From NCBI RefSeq assembly GCF_015461835.1, contig NZ_JACOPX010000006.1:248001-312000 (forward strand): a stretch of 64,000 nt of DNA, given 5' to 3'. Shown here in pieces: positions 40,617 through 50,909 of the stretch. The DNA comes from Pseudomonas neuropathica. Lineage in GTDB: Bacteria; Pseudomonadota; Gammaproteobacteria; Pseudomonadales; Pseudomonadaceae. Position numbers and translations under genes: made by a program. The notes beneath the pieces are model-generated. The model was given only the letters and a program-made list of their open reading frames with translations. It was not told the DNA's origin and searched no databases. Each line of letters opens with the position of its first letter. Within the stretch, counting starts at the first letter, position 1.

Positions 40617-42164
40617 TTATGCGGCAGCCTGTTGTGGCTCGGCGACGTTGCGATCCTTGCTCAACAGCCCCAGCACCACCGCCGCCGATGCGAGGGTGAT
40701 GACCGTCAGGATGTGCAGCAGATACTGAAACGCCGCCGCATAACCTTGCACCAAACGTTCATTGGCCAGACCTGGCACGGTGTTGATCGCATGCGCCATA
40801 TCGCCGGTGGTCACCCGGTGCGCGGTCTCGGCGATCAGCGACGCCTCGGCGCTACCCGCCACCACGTGCACGGCACTCGACAGATCAGCGTGCAGCAATG
40901 ACGCCAGCACTGCCGCGACAATCGCCAGAGCAATCCCCTCACCCGCCACGCGCACGGTACTGAAGATGCCCGCCGCCATGCCGGCGCGCTCTTTCGGCAC
41001 GACACTGACTGACAAACCATCCATCAGCCCCCACGGTAAACCGGCGCCCATGCCGATCAGCAGCATCGGCAACACCAGCGCAAATTTCGCGTCACCGACG
41101 TTGTACAGGCTCAGCCAATGCAAGCCCACAGCGGCCATCAGAAATCCGGCACCGGACAAGATGCCGGCGGAAACGAAGCGCGCCAGCGAAGCGGCCAGCA
41201 TCGGTACCACCAACATCGGTGCCGACAACGCCAGCAACAGCAGACCGGCGTCGATCTCGCTCAAGCCCTCAACGCCGATGAAGCGCAGCGGCAACATCAC
41301 CACCAGCACGATGTAGCAGAAACAGGTGCCGATCGGCAGCATCTGCACGCCAATGAATCGCGGATAACGAAACAGCGTCAGATCCAGCATCGGCCGTTCG
41401 ACACGCATCTCGACGATCACGAAAACGGCCAGCAGCACCGCCGAAGCGCACAACAAACCGAGCACAAGTGGACTGTCCCAACCACTGTCTGGCGCCTGGA
41501 TAAGGCCAAACGTAAACAGCGCCAGCATTGCGCTGAACAGCAGCGTGCCCGGCCAGTCCAGCCCTTTGGCATGCGGGTCGCGGGTTTCACGCATGCGCAG
41601 CACACCGAAAACCAGCGCAATGATTCCAATCAACGCGGTAAAGACAAAAATCGCCCGCCAGTTGAAGGTCTCGATCAACGCGCCGGCCACCAGCGGACCG
41701 AAAGCCAGACCAATGCCGAACGTAGTGCCGAGCACGCTGTACGCCCGGGTCCGGGCATGACCTTCGAATTCTTGCGCCAGCGCCGCCGAGCCGCTGGCCA
41801 GCGCCGCCGCTCCCGCCACTCCTTGAACCGCGCGCAGCGCATCCAGCCAGAACACCGAAGGCGCCAGACTCTGCGCGATCGAGGTGACGGTAAACAGCAG
41901 CATGCCGAAGGTAAACAGGCGTTTGCGTCCGTACACGTCAGCCAATGCGCCGGCGGCCATCAGCAAACTGCCGAACGACAACATGAACGCGTTGGTGATC
42001 CAGGTCAGCGCCACCGGACTGCCGCCCAGATCGCGGCCAATGGCCGGCGTCGCCACCGCGCCGCCGGTAAAACTTAACGGCAGAACCAGCGCCGAGAGGC
42101 ACACGGCCGCCAGTATGAGCAACTTGTCGCGCGTTCCGTGCGGCGGAGTCATAGCGTTCATCAT
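40617..42164 (-). CDS. MFS drug-efflux-type transporter (DHA2, 14 helices)
   Basis: 515 residues with fourteen predicted helices. MFS motif A appears as GALADVYGRKRLF and motif C-like sequence as GTTFGIGLAFGPLVAGALI, typical of proton-driven multidrug exporters. The start at 42164 has AGGGA at five bases. It lies 128 bases downstream of an SDR gene on the same strand; a LysR gene divergent from the SDR may control both. Confidence 0.88.
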   Translation of the reverse strand: MMNAMTPPHGTRDKLLILAAVCLSALVLPLSFTGGAVATPAIGRDLGGSPVALTWITNAFMLSFGSLLMAAGALADVYGRKRLFTFGMLLFTVTSIAQSLAPSVFWLDALRAVQGVAGAAALASGSAALAQEFEGHARTRAYSVLGTTFGIGLAFGPLVAGALIETFNWRAIFVFTALIGIIALVFGVLRMRETRDPHAKGLDWPGTLLFSAMLALFTFGLIQAPDSGWDSPLVLGLLCASAVLLAVFVIVEMRVERPMLDLTLFRYPRFIGVQMLPIGTCFCYIVLVVMLPLRFIGVEGLSEIDAGLLLLALSAPMLVVPMLAASLARFVSAGILSGAGFLMAAVGLHWLSLYNVGDAKFALVLPMLLIGMGAGLPWGLMDGLSVSVVPKERAGMAAGIFSTVRVAGEGIALAIVAAVLASLLHADLSSAVHVVAGSAEASLIAETAHRVTTGDMAHAINTVPGLANERLVQGYAAAFQYLLHILTVITLASAAVVLGLLSKDRNVAEPQQAAA

Positions 42165-42292
42165 TCCATCCCTTGAGCAATCACAATGCTGCATAACGCA
42201 GCGAATAAGGCGCGAAAATCGCAGAAAATGCCACTTGAGTTTGCAGTCGATAAAAAGGAGAGCGAGCAGCCCCGCTCTCACAGCGCTGGCGC

Positions 42293-43123
42293 TCAGTGGC
42301 TGAAATCAGTGGACAGCGCCAGTGCACGCCACTGTTCCAGCTCCTGCGCCACCAGACGATTCTTCGCTTCAATCCGCGCAACCGTGTCACTGCCCAGCGC
42401 CAGGCGCAGCGGCGGATTTGGCGCATTGACCAGCGCCAGCATCGCCTCGGCCAACTTCAACGGATCACCCGGTTGCGCATGGTTGGCCGCCTCGGCGAAT
42501 GTGCGCATCTTGCCGACGGTTTCGTCGTAATCCGCTAGCTCAAGGCGGGTTTTGATCAGCGATTGCTCATCAAGAAAATCAGTACGGAAGAAGCCCGGCT
42601 CGACCACCGTGGCGTGAATGCCCAATGGTGCCAGCTCCTGATGCAGCGCTTCGGTGATGCCCTCGACGGCGAACTTGGTCGAGCCGTAAACGCCCCAGCC
42701 CATATACGCCTGATAGCCGCCGATCGACGAGATGTTGATCACCCGGCCACGGCGTTGCGCCCGCATAGGCGGCAACACTGCACGGGTGACATTAAGCAGG
42801 CCGAACACGTTGGTGGCGAACAGGCGCTCGGTCTCGCTGGCACTGGTTTCTTCCACCGCGCCGAGTACGCCAAATCCGGCGTTGTTGATCAGCACATCGA
42901 TACGGCCAAAACGCTTGATGCCTTCGGCAACCGCTTGGTGCGCTTGCTCCTCACGGGTGACGTCGAGACGCACCGCCAGCAGGTTCGGATGATCGCCGAG
43001 GCGGTCGGTGATGTCTTGCGGGTTGCGCGCGGTAGCGATGACCGCGTCACCGGCACGCAAGGCCTGTTCAGCGATGAGGATGCCAAAACCACGGGAAGCG
43101 CCAGTAATGAACCAGGTACGCAT
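42293..43123 (-). CDS. Short-chain dehydrogenase/reductase
   Basis: 276 residues of the classical SDR family: TGASRGFG cofactor motif, NNAG at residues 85-95, catalytic Ser in INISSIGG and YGSTK for Tyr/Lys, then PGFFRTDF. Strong GGAGGAG site before the ATG at 43123. The substrate is unknown. Confidence 0.9.
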   Translation of the reverse strand: MRTWFITGASRGFGILIAEQALRAGDAVIATARNPQDITDRLGDHPNLLAVRLDVTREEQAHQAVAEGIKRFGRIDVLINNAGFGVLGAVEETSASETERLFATNVFGLLNVTRAVLPPMRAQRRGRVINISSIGGYQAYMGWGVYGSTKFAVEGITEALHQELAPLGIHATVVEPGFFRTDFLDEQSLIKTRLELADYDETVGKMRTFAEAANHAQPGDPLKLAEAMLALVNAPNPPLRLALGSDTVARIEAKNRLVAQELEQWRALALSTDFSH

Positions 43124-43253
43124 ATCAACTCCTCCGGTCTGCAAGCCCGGCAACGGTGCCGGGTCTTGTTAATGAGTTGATGCGACTTTAAGGCCGTGCT
43201 ACTGATGCGATAATCCCAACAAATTTGCATGACTTTGTGAAAGGCATTCACAG

Positions 43254-44144
43254 ATGAAATCACCTTCGGCGGCAGATCTGTCCGTGTTCCTGTGCACCGC
43301 GCAGCACTTGAATTTCAGCAAAGCGGCCATCGAACTGGGCCTCACGCCCTCCGCTTTGAGCCATTCGGTAAAGGCTCTGGAAAACCGCCTCGGCGTGCGC
43401 CTGTTCAATCGCACCACCCGCAGCGTGGCGTTGACCGAGGCTGGCGAGCGTCTGTATGCGCGGCTGAAACCGGCGTTTCGCGACATCGACGATGCCTTGG
43501 AAGACCTCAACCATTTCCGCGATAAACCCTCGGGCAACCTGCGCATCACCTGCGGGCGGCAAGCCTGCGAACTGGTGTTGTTGCCAATTGCCAGCGAGTT
43601 TTTACAGGTGTACCCGGATATTCGTCTGGAAGTGGTCGAGAGCGATGCACTGCTGGATATCGTCGCCAATGGGTTCGATGCCGGCGTGCGCTTCGGCGAT
43701 CGCCTCGAAGCCGATATGGTGTCGTTGCCGATCGGCCCGACAATGCGCTCGGTGGTGGTCGGCTCACCCGCGTTTTTCCAACGCCATGCGGCACCGCAAA
43801 AACCTGCGGACCTGCACGGTTTGCCGTGTATCCGCCACCGCTTCCCAAGCGGCTCGCTGTATCGCTGGGAACTCGAACGTGGTGGCGTCGCCCAGGAAAT
43901 AGAAGTCAACGGGCCGCTGACCCTCGGCGATGTCAGCCTGATGGTCGGGCCCGCACTGCAGGGACTGGGCCTGGCTTATGTGTTCGAAGACATGGTCAGC
44001 GAACACCTCGCCAGCGGGCGGCTGGTGCAAGTGCTGGCAGACTGGTGCCCGTACTATCCGGGTCTGCACCTTTACTACCCGAGCCGGCGTCATGTGCCGG
44101 CTCCGCTCAAAGCGTTTATCGACTTTGTGCGCAACCGGCATTAG
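43254..44144 (+). CDS. LysR-family transcriptional regulator
   Basis: 296 residues, HTH SVFLCTAQHLNFSKAAIELG with VKALENRLGVRLFNRTTRSV, then a substrate-binding domain. Divergent from the SDR gene by 130 bases, so the SDR/MFS pair is the likely target. Confidence 0.88.
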   Translation: MKSPSAADLSVFLCTAQHLNFSKAAIELGLTPSALSHSVKALENRLGVRLFNRTTRSVALTEAGERLYARLKPAFRDIDDALEDLNHFRDKPSGNLRITCGRQACELVLLPIASEFLQVYPDIRLEVVESDALLDIVANGFDAGVRFGDRLEADMVSLPIGPTMRSVVVGSPAFFQRHAAPQKPADLHGLPCIRHRFPSGSLYRWELERGGVAQEIEVNGPLTLGDVSLMVGPALQGLGLAYVFEDMVSEHLASGRLVQVLADWCPYYPGLHLYYPSRRHVPAPLKAFIDFVRNRH

Positions 44145-44148
44145 GCGT

Positions 44149-45315
44149 TTACAGATACTTCAGCCAGGCGATGTCGCGGCGCCGGGCCTTCAATGCCGAG
44201 AACCAACGCACGGCCGGGAACAGCGCAAGCGCCAGCATCACCGACGCCAGCCAGATCGCTGCCACCGAGGAAAAGCCGAAATAGCTGCCCTGATTCAGCC
44301 CGAACAGGGTCACACCGATCAGGTACAACACCTTCAACGCGTACAGGTGCAGCAGATAGAAAAACATCGGCGCCGAACCGAACACCGTCAGCCAGCGTAT
44401 CCAGCGCCGATCCTGTAAACGCTCGAACGCCAATAGCAGCAACAGCCCGGCACTCACAGTCAGCGCGATAAACAACAACGACGGCGGGTACTTGGTGATG
44501 TTGAAAAAACTCATCAGGGTTTGCACCGACGTGTCACCCACGGCCCATGATTTCTCGCCATAGCCGTTGATCAGCCGCAGCCCGACAAAACCCAGCAGCC
44601 CCGCGCTACCCGCGATCAGCAAGCGCTGTTGACGAAACCCCGCTTCAACGCCTCGGGCAAACCACGGCCCCAGCGCGTAACCCAGACCGATCACACCGAT
44701 CCACGGCAACAACGGATAGGAAGTGCGCAGGCGCAGGTTTTCGCTGACTTCGATCCAGCCGCGATCATGCAAAATCGCCCATGGCACGTGCAGGGCCGAC
44801 TCCACTGGAAAATGCACCGCGTCGAGCAGGTTGTGTCCGGCGATGATCGTCAGGCTCAACGTCAGCAACAGCCAGCGCGGCAGCCAGACCAGCAGAGACA
44901 AGGCGATCATGCTCAAACCGATCGCCCAGATCACTTGCAGATAAATCACGCTCGGCGGCAGCTGAAACGTCCAGGCGAAGTTCACCAGCGTGAACTCCAG
45001 TACCACCAGAAACAGGCCGCGCTTGAACAGAAAAGCACTGACATCGGCCTTGCCCGCGTACTTTTCACCGAACAACCACGCCGACAATCCCGTCAGCAGC
45101 ACGAACACCGGCGCACACAGATGCGCAAGGCTACGACTGAAAAACAGCGCAGGCTCGGTGCTGGCAATGTCCATCGGATCGGCGACCTGGCGATGCAGCA
45201 AAAAGGTTTCACGCACGTGGTCCAGCAACATGAACAGAATGACCAGCCCTCGAAGGGCATCAATGGACAGCAGCCGGCCAGTCAAAGGGGCAGAACGGGG
45301 AAGCACAATCGTCAT
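44149..45315 (-). CDS. DUF1624/acyltransferase-like integral membrane protein
   Basis: 388 residues, about ten helices. SIDALRGLVILFMLLDHVRE with LFFSRSLAHLCAPVFVLLTG matches the heparan-alpha-glucosaminide acetyltransferase-like DUF1624 group, in which the Arg and His of the first helix are conserved. Probably transfers an acyl group across the inner membrane; the acceptor is unknown. It converges tightly with the LysR gene (four bases between stops). Confidence 0.78.
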   Translation of the reverse strand: MTIVLPRSAPLTGRLLSIDALRGLVILFMLLDHVRETFLLHRQVADPMDIASTEPALFFSRSLAHLCAPVFVLLTGLSAWLFGEKYAGKADVSAFLFKRGLFLVVLEFTLVNFAWTFQLPPSVIYLQVIWAIGLSMIALSLLVWLPRWLLLTLSLTIIAGHNLLDAVHFPVESALHVPWAILHDRGWIEVSENLRLRTSYPLLPWIGVIGLGYALGPWFARGVEAGFRQQRLLIAGSAGLLGFVGLRLINGYGEKSWAVGDTSVQTLMSFFNITKYPPSLLFIALTVSAGLLLLLAFERLQDRRWIRWLTVFGSAPMFFYLLHLYALKVLYLIGVTLFGLNQGSYFGFSSVAAIWLASVMLALALFPAVRWFSALKARRRDIAWLKYL

Positions 45316-45532
45316 AAGCGTTTCGCAATCGAAGGGATAACAACGGGCGCCGACAAGGACTGCCCTGAAAAATTCGCGTTACCTTATAACACTAAAAAGC
45401 AAATTCCCACGCCCAATCGATAGCAATTCTCAGAAAACCGCAACCGATCACGCCGTCCCAGGTTGCCCTCCCGCCTCAGGCTTCTATAGTGATCAAGTCC
45501 CTGCCCTTGCGGCCTGTTGTCGAGCGTTGTCC

Positions 45533-46129
45533 ATGGTCAACACCGAACACCTGATCATTTGCGAGCACTGCGACTGCGTGTACGAAAAAGCCGTGCTGGC
45601 CAAACACCAGAAAACCTCGTGCGTGCGTTGTGGCGGCGTGCTCCAGCGTTTCAACGGTTTGACCGTCGAACAGCGCCTGGCCCTGACCTTCACGGCGGCG
45701 ATGCTGTGGCTGTTCGCCAACTTCTATCCGGTGATGAGCATCAGCCTCAAAGGCCTGAAAAACAGCGCGACGCTATGGGATTCGGTGCTGGCGCTGAGTC
45801 AGGGGCCGATCACGTTCATGGCGATGGTCGCGGCGATTTCGATCATCATTGCCCCGGCGTTTCAACTGGTGCTGCTGGTCTGGGTGCTGAGCTTCGCGTT
45901 GTCCTCCCGACGCGCGCCGGGCTTCAAGCTGTGCATGCGCTGGCTGGAAACCCTGCGGCCGTGGAGCATGCTCGAAGTATGCCTGCTGGGGGCGATGGTG
46001 GCAGTGTTCAAACTGGCCGGATTGCTCGACGTGTTGCCCGGTATCGGCCTGTTCGCGCTGGCCGTGCTGAGCTTGATGATGATCAGGATTGCCGGCCGCG
46101 ACATCCGCGACCTCTGGGACATTCTATGA
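45533..46129 (+). CDS. PqiA-domain membrane protein, N-terminal-half type
   Basis: 198 residues. An N-terminal zinc-ribbon-like CEHCDCVY...CVRCGG is followed by four predicted helices and the PqiA signature FYPVMSIS. A TTG two codons earlier is an alternative start; neither has a clear ribosome site. It overlaps the next pqiA-type gene by ATGA. Together the two correspond to the two halves of E. coli PqiA. PqiA proteins belong to envelope lipid-transport systems with PqiB. Confidence 0.85.
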   Translation: MVNTEHLIICEHCDCVYEKAVLAKHQKTSCVRCGGVLQRFNGLTVEQRLALTFTAAMLWLFANFYPVMSISLKGLKNSATLWDSVLALSQGPITFMAMVAAISIIIAPAFQLVLLVWVLSFALSSRRAPGFKLCMRWLETLRPWSMLEVCLLGAMVAVFKLAGLLDVLPGIGLFALAVLSLMMIRIAGRDIRDLWDIL

Positions 46130-46812
46130 AACGGCCACCGACTGCCAGCGAACTCAATCTGTGCCTGTGCCACAGCTGCGGACTGGCTTGCGACATGACC
46201 GACGAGCCGCACGAGTGCCCGCGTTGCGATGCGCCACTGCACCGGCGCAAGACCAACTCGCTGACCCGAACTTGGGCCTACATGCTCGCGGCGCTGGCGT
46301 TTTACGTGCCGGCCAACCTGCTGCCGGTGATGAACACCACCATGCTCGGCAGCGGCGCCGACAGCACGATCATGAGCGGCGTGCTGGAGTTCTGGGAGCA
46401 CGGCGCGTGGGACATCGCCCTGATCATTTTCATCGCCAGTATTGCCGTGCCGGGAGTCAAATTTGTGGCCCTGACGTTGCTGCTGATGACCGTGCAACGC
46501 GACAGCGCCTGGGCGCGCAAGGAGCGTTCGAAGCTGTACCGCTTCGTCGAGCTGATCGGCTATTGGTCAATGCTTGACGTGCTGGTGGTGGCGCTGGTCG
46601 CCGCACTAGTGAAGTTCCAGGCGCTGGGCGATATCGAGCCACGACCGGGCATTCTGTTTTTCGGCCTGGTCGTGGTGTTTACCATGCTCGCGGCGATGAG
46701 TTTCGATCCGCGCCTGATCTGGGACAAAGACAGCGACGGTGACCTCAACGACGCTGAACCTCAAGCAGCACCTGCAACGGATGACGCATTGCCAAATCCG
46801 ACTGGCGCTTGA
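46126..46812 (+). CDS. PqiA-domain membrane protein, C-terminal-half type
   Basis: 228 residues with CHSCGLACD...CPRCDAPL zinc-ribbon motifs and four helices, including FYVPANLLPVMNTTML and EFWEHGAWDIALIIF. Translationally coupled to the first PqiA gene. The last 68 bases overlap the 3' end of the convergent YdiJ-type gene. The MCE-domain partner (PqiB), usually next in line, is absent from this window. Confidence 0.85.
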   Translation: MKRPPTASELNLCLCHSCGLACDMTDEPHECPRCDAPLHRRKTNSLTRTWAYMLAALAFYVPANLLPVMNTTMLGSGADSTIMSGVLEFWEHGAWDIALIIFIASIAVPGVKFVALTLLLMTVQRDSAWARKERSKLYRFVELIGYWSMLDVLVVALVAALVKFQALGDIEPRPGILFFGLVVVFTMLAAMSFDPRLIWDKDSDGDLNDAEPQAAPATDDALPNPTGA

Positions 46813-49771
46813 CCTGACTGCGGCAGGAATAACCGGTCGCCAGTGCTTCGCCCTGCTCCGCCGGCGCGTCGACCTGACGGGCCCACGACTGCTCGTAGAT
46901 CACCGCTGAAGTTTCACGATTGCGCGCCTCGTGGCCATACGTGCCGGACATGCCGCAGCAACCGGTGGCTTGCGTGGCCAGCTTCAATCCTGCACGTTCA
47001 AACACCTGTTCCCACTGGAGAGTCGCGGCCGGGGCGTTGGTTTTCTCGGTGCAATGGGCGAGCAGTCGGAACGAGGCGGTTTTATCCTGCGGCGCCTGCT
47101 CCGGCATCACCTTGAGCAACCACTCCTGCACCAGCGCCACTTCCGGGCATTGCTCCATGCCCGGCACTTTCAGGTATTCCTGGCGATACACCAGCGTCAT
47201 CGCCGGATCGAGGCCCAGCAACGGCACGCCGACATCGGCCAATTCCCGCAGCTGGCGGGCATTGCGCAGCGCCGCGCGGTTAAACGCCGAGAGGAAGCCC
47301 TGCACGTGAAGTGGCTTGCCGTTGGCGCTGAACGGCGCGAGATACACCTGATAACCCAGGCGTGAAATCAGCTCCACCAGATCGGCCAACAGCGGCGCTT
47401 CGAAGTAGCGCGTGAAGGCGTCCTGCACGATGACCACACTGCGCTCGCGTTGCGCCGGGGTCAGCGCCGCCAAGGTCGACACCGTCGCCGGTTGCACCTG
47501 CCAACGGCGCATCGCCGCATGGAAGTCAAAACGACTGAGCAACGGCACGTCGATCATGCCGCCGACCCGTTCCAGCAGACGACGAACCCACGCAGCGCCC
47601 ATCAACCCGTTGTACAGCGCCGGAATCCGCGCCATGTACGGGATGCTGTATTCCAGCGAGGCGATCAGATAATCCCGCGCCGGGCGCAGATAACGGCTGT
47701 GATACAGCTCGAGAAAGCGCGAACGAAACTCCGGCACATTGACCTTCACCGGGCACTGCCCTGCACAGGATTTGCACGCCAGGCAACCGGCCATGGCGTC
47801 GTAGACTTCGTGGGAAAAGTCTTCGGCCTGCGCACGGCTGTTGCGCCAGCGCTGCCACAACGTGCTGAAAAACGCTGGCTTGCGAATCGCATCCGACAAC
47901 ACATCGACGCCCGCCTCGCCCTGCAATCGCAGCCACTCGCGGATCAACGAGGCGCGCCCCTTGGGCGATTGCGCACGCTCACGGGTGGCTTTCCACGACG
48001 GGCACATCGCATCGTCGGGGTCGAAGTTGTAGCAGGCGCCGTTGCCGTTGCAGTGCATGGCCGCGCCGTAGCTCTGCCAGACTTTTTCGTCAATCTGCCG
48101 ATCCAGTTCACCGCGCAAAGTCACTTCGTCGATTTTCAGCAGCGCAGCGCCAGTGTTGGCCGGGGTGGCGATTTTGCCGGGGTTGAACTGATTGCACGGG
48201 TCGAACGCGGCCTTCAAGGCTTGCAGCGCGGGGTAGAGTTCACCGAAGAAGGCCGGCGCATATTCCGAGCGCAAGCCTTTGCCGTGCTCACCCCACAACA
48301 GGCCACCGTAACGCTGGGTCAGCGCGGCGACGCCATCGGAGACCGGGCGCACCAGCGCCGCTTGCTGCGGATCTTTCATGTCGAGGATCGGCCGCACGTG
48401 CAGCACGCCTGCATCGACGTGACCGAACATGCCGTATTGCAAACCGTGGCTGTCGAGCAGGTCGCGCAATTCAGCGATGTACTCGGCCAAGTGCTGCGGC
48501 GGTACCGCGGTGTCTTCCACAAACGGCTGCGGCCGCGCTTCACCGGCAACGTTGCCGAGCAGGCCTACCGCGCGTTTGCGCATGCCGTAGACCTTGTTTA
48601 CCGCAGCGTGCCCGACCGCCAGCGTGTGGCCCAAACGCTCGACTGTGCGGTCGCTGCTCAAGTGCTCGACGAACGCCTCGACCCGGCGTTGCAGCTCTTC
48701 GGGATCGTCGCCGCAGAACTCCACCAGGTTGATGCCCAGGGTCGGCCGCTCGGCGCTTTCCGGGAAATACTCGGCGACGCCGTGCCAGACGATGTCCTGC
48801 ATCGCCAGCAGCAAGACTTTCGAGTCAACGGTTTCGATCGACAACGGTTTGAGCGCCATCAAGGCGCGGGCGTCGCGCAGTGCGTCCATGAACCCGGCGT
48901 AGCGGATGTTCACCAGCATCGTGTGTTTGGGAATCGGCAGTACGTTCAGCCGCGCTTCGACGACAAACCCCAGCGAGCCTTCGGCACCGCAGAGCACGCT
49001 GTTGAGGTTGAAACGGTTGTCCGCCTCACGCAGGTGTGCGAGGTCATAACCGGTCAGGCAACGGTTAAGATCGGGGAAACGCTGTTTGATCAGCTCGCCC
49101 TGCTCATCAATGATTTGCCGCGCACAACGGTAGACTTCACCGACGCGATCTTCGCGGGCGCACAGGGCTTCGAGTTCGCTTTCCTCAAGAGGCAGACCGT
49201 GAAGACGCTCACCGCCGCGCAAGATCATGTCGAGTTCGAGCACATGGTCGCGGGTCTTGCCATAGGTGCAACTGCCCTGACCACTGGCATCGGTGTTGAT
49301 CATGCCGCCGACGGTGGCGCGGTTGGAGGTCGACAGTTCCGGGGCAAAAAACAGCCCGGCGGATTTCAGCGCGGCGTTGAGCTGATCCTTGACCACCCCG
49401 GCCTGCACCCGCACCCAGCGCTCTTCAACGTTGATTTCCAGAATGCGGTTCATGTGCCGCGACAGGTCGACGACGATACCGTCCGTCAGCGATTGGCCGT
49501 TGGTGCCGGTGCCGCCACCGCGCGGGGTGATCACCACTTGTTGATAGGCCGGTTCGGCGATCAGCCGCGCCACACGGGCCACGTCATCAGCGTCCAGCGG
49601 AAACACCGCCGCTTGCGGCAGGCGCTGATAGATCGAGTTGTCGGTCGCCAGCACTACACGGCTGGCGTAATCGGCGCTGATTTCACCGCGAAAGCCGCTG
49701 GCTTTCAGGGCTTTGAGGAACTGCTGGTAATCGCTGGTCAGGGCTTTGGCGGGGGACAGCTGGGCAATCAT
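46745..49771 (-). CDS. ydiJ: FAD-binding and Fe-S-binding oxidoreductase, YdiJ/D-2-hydroxyglutarate dehydrogenase type
   Basis: 1008 residues. An N-terminal FAD-binding domain (TPRGGGTGTNGQSL) and FAD-oxidase C-terminal domain (FGHVDAGVLHVRP) are followed by an Fe-S ferredoxin segment (CLACKSCAGQCPVKVNVPEF). C-terminal Cys-rich domains end in TGCCGMSGTYG. Length and order match YdiJ, which oxidises D-2-hydroxyacids such as D-2-hydroxyglutarate and feeds electrons onward. The start at 49771 replaces a longer frame whose extra residues are not family-like. A LysR gene is divergent. Confidence 0.88.
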   Translation of the reverse strand: MIAQLSPAKALTSDYQQFLKALKASGFRGEISADYASRVVLATDNSIYQRLPQAAVFPLDADDVARVARLIAEPAYQQVVITPRGGGTGTNGQSLTDGIVVDLSRHMNRILEINVEERWVRVQAGVVKDQLNAALKSAGLFFAPELSTSNRATVGGMINTDASGQGSCTYGKTRDHVLELDMILRGGERLHGLPLEESELEALCAREDRVGEVYRCARQIIDEQGELIKQRFPDLNRCLTGYDLAHLREADNRFNLNSVLCGAEGSLGFVVEARLNVLPIPKHTMLVNIRYAGFMDALRDARALMALKPLSIETVDSKVLLLAMQDIVWHGVAEYFPESAERPTLGINLVEFCGDDPEELQRRVEAFVEHLSSDRTVERLGHTLAVGHAAVNKVYGMRKRAVGLLGNVAGEARPQPFVEDTAVPPQHLAEYIAELRDLLDSHGLQYGMFGHVDAGVLHVRPILDMKDPQQAALVRPVSDGVAALTQRYGGLLWGEHGKGLRSEYAPAFFGELYPALQALKAAFDPCNQFNPGKIATPANTGAALLKIDEVTLRGELDRQIDEKVWQSYGAAMHCNGNGACYNFDPDDAMCPSWKATRERAQSPKGRASLIREWLRLQGEAGVDVLSDAIRKPAFFSTLWQRWRNSRAQAEDFSHEVYDAMAGCLACKSCAGQCPVKVNVPEFRSRFLELYHSRYLRPARDYLIASLEYSIPYMARIPALYNGLMGAAWVRRLLERVGGMIDVPLLSRFDFHAAMRRWQVQPATVSTLAALTPAQRERSVVIVQDAFTRYFEAPLLADLVELISRLGYQVYLAPFSANGKPLHVQGFLSAFNRAALRNARQLRELADVGVPLLGLDPAMTLVYRQEYLKVPGMEQCPEVALVQEWLLKVMPEQAPQDKTASFRLLAHCTEKTNAPAATLQWEQVFERAGLKLATQATGCCGMSGTYGHEARNRETSAVIYEQSWARQVDAPAEQGEALATGYSCRSQVKRQSDLAMRHPLQVLLEVQRR

Positions 49772-49927
49772 CGGTCGGTTATCTCGGTCAAATCGGGCCG
49801 CGTGGCGGTGAACAGTTGTACGCAACGAATGATTGCGTCAGGCTCCGCCATCTCATGGTGCCCATGTTCATTGCTGGTGAACGCCGGGACAACCGTAAAT
49901 TCGACCCGCTATTGATGACTTTTACGA

Positions 49928-50812
49928 ATGAATCCGCGCACGCTTACCCCTTCCATGTCGTTATTGCTGGCCTTTGAGGCCGCCGCGCGCCATGAAAGCT
50001 ACACCCGTGCTGCTCATGAATTGTCGCTGACGCAGAGCGCGGTCAGCCGTCAGGTACAGATTCTTGAGAAAATGCTCGGCATGCGCCTGTTCACGCGCGA
50101 AGGCCGACAAGTGGTGCTGACCGATGTCGGGCGCATGTATCAGCGCGAACTTGCTGAAGCACTCGGGCAGATTCGCAGCGCGACCTTGCAGGCCATGGCA
50201 TTTGGTTCGGGCATTCACAGCTTGCGCCTGGCGACGCTGCCGACCTTCGGCTCGAAATGGTTGCTGCCACGGCTGAAGGATTTCTACACCGCGCATCCGG
50301 GCATGACCGTGCATTTGCATTCGCGGATCGAAGCAATCGACTTCGATACCAGCGAAATCGATGCGGCGATCTGTGTTGGCGGCGGGGACTGGCCGGGATT
50401 GACTGCCCTGCCCCTGCATACCGAAGAATTGGTAGTGATCGCCAGTGCGCAGTTGTCCGACGCCGAACGCGATGACGCCCAACAGCACATCGCCGGGCAA
50501 CTGCTGCTCAATGTCAGCAGCAATGCTCAGGCCTGGGCGGAGTGGTTCAGTCATCACGGCTTGCCGCACCGCAGCATGCGCATCGGCCCGAGTTTTGAAA
50601 TGACCTCGCACTTGATTCAAGCGGTGCGGGCGAATATCGGTGTGGGCTTGGTGCCGCGGATTCTGGTTGAGGATGAGTTGTTGAGTGGTGAGCTGTTGCA
50701 ACTGGGTGAACCAATTACCAGTCGCCGCAGCTATTACCTGGTGTATCCGCCGCGCAATGAGAATTTGCCATCGCTGAAAGCGTTTCGGGATTGGCTGCTA
50801 GAAACGTTGTAA
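49928..50812 (+). CDS. LysR-family regulator (GcvA-like)
   Basis: 294 residues, HTH SLLLAFEAAARHESYTRAAH with LTQSAVSRQVQILEKMLGM. The effector domain shows the GcvA-type ATLPTFGSKWLLPRL segment. It is divergent from the YdiJ-type gene by 156 bases and is the likely regulator of it. No strong ribosome site. Confidence 0.87.
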   Translation: MNPRTLTPSMSLLLAFEAAARHESYTRAAHELSLTQSAVSRQVQILEKMLGMRLFTREGRQVVLTDVGRMYQRELAEALGQIRSATLQAMAFGSGIHSLRLATLPTFGSKWLLPRLKDFYTAHPGMTVHLHSRIEAIDFDTSEIDAAICVGGGDWPGLTALPLHTEELVVIASAQLSDAERDDAQQHIAGQLLLNVSSNAQAWAEWFSHHGLPHRSMRIGPSFEMTSHLIQAVRANIGVGLVPRILVEDELLSGELLQLGEPITSRRSYYLVYPPRNENLPSLKAFRDWLLETL

Positions 50813-50825
50813 CCGTGAGGACGCC

Positions 50826-50899
50826 AATCGCGAGCAGGCTCACTCCTACAGTTGGAATGCGTTTCCCTGTAGGAGTGAGCCTGCTCGCGATGGCGTCAA
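50826..50899. repeat. REP doublet
   Basis: ATCGCGAGCAGGCTCACTCC and the inverted GTAGGAGTGAGCCTGCTCGC between convergent genes. Confidence 0.85.
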
Positions 50900-50909
50900 T
50901 TCAGACACC

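Noticed and set aside
47450-49915. 821-codon plus-strand frame opposite the YdiJ-type gene
   Set aside because: Antisense mirror of a well-conserved FAD/Fe-S oxidoreductase; composition is His/Arg/Gln-rich as in shadow frames.
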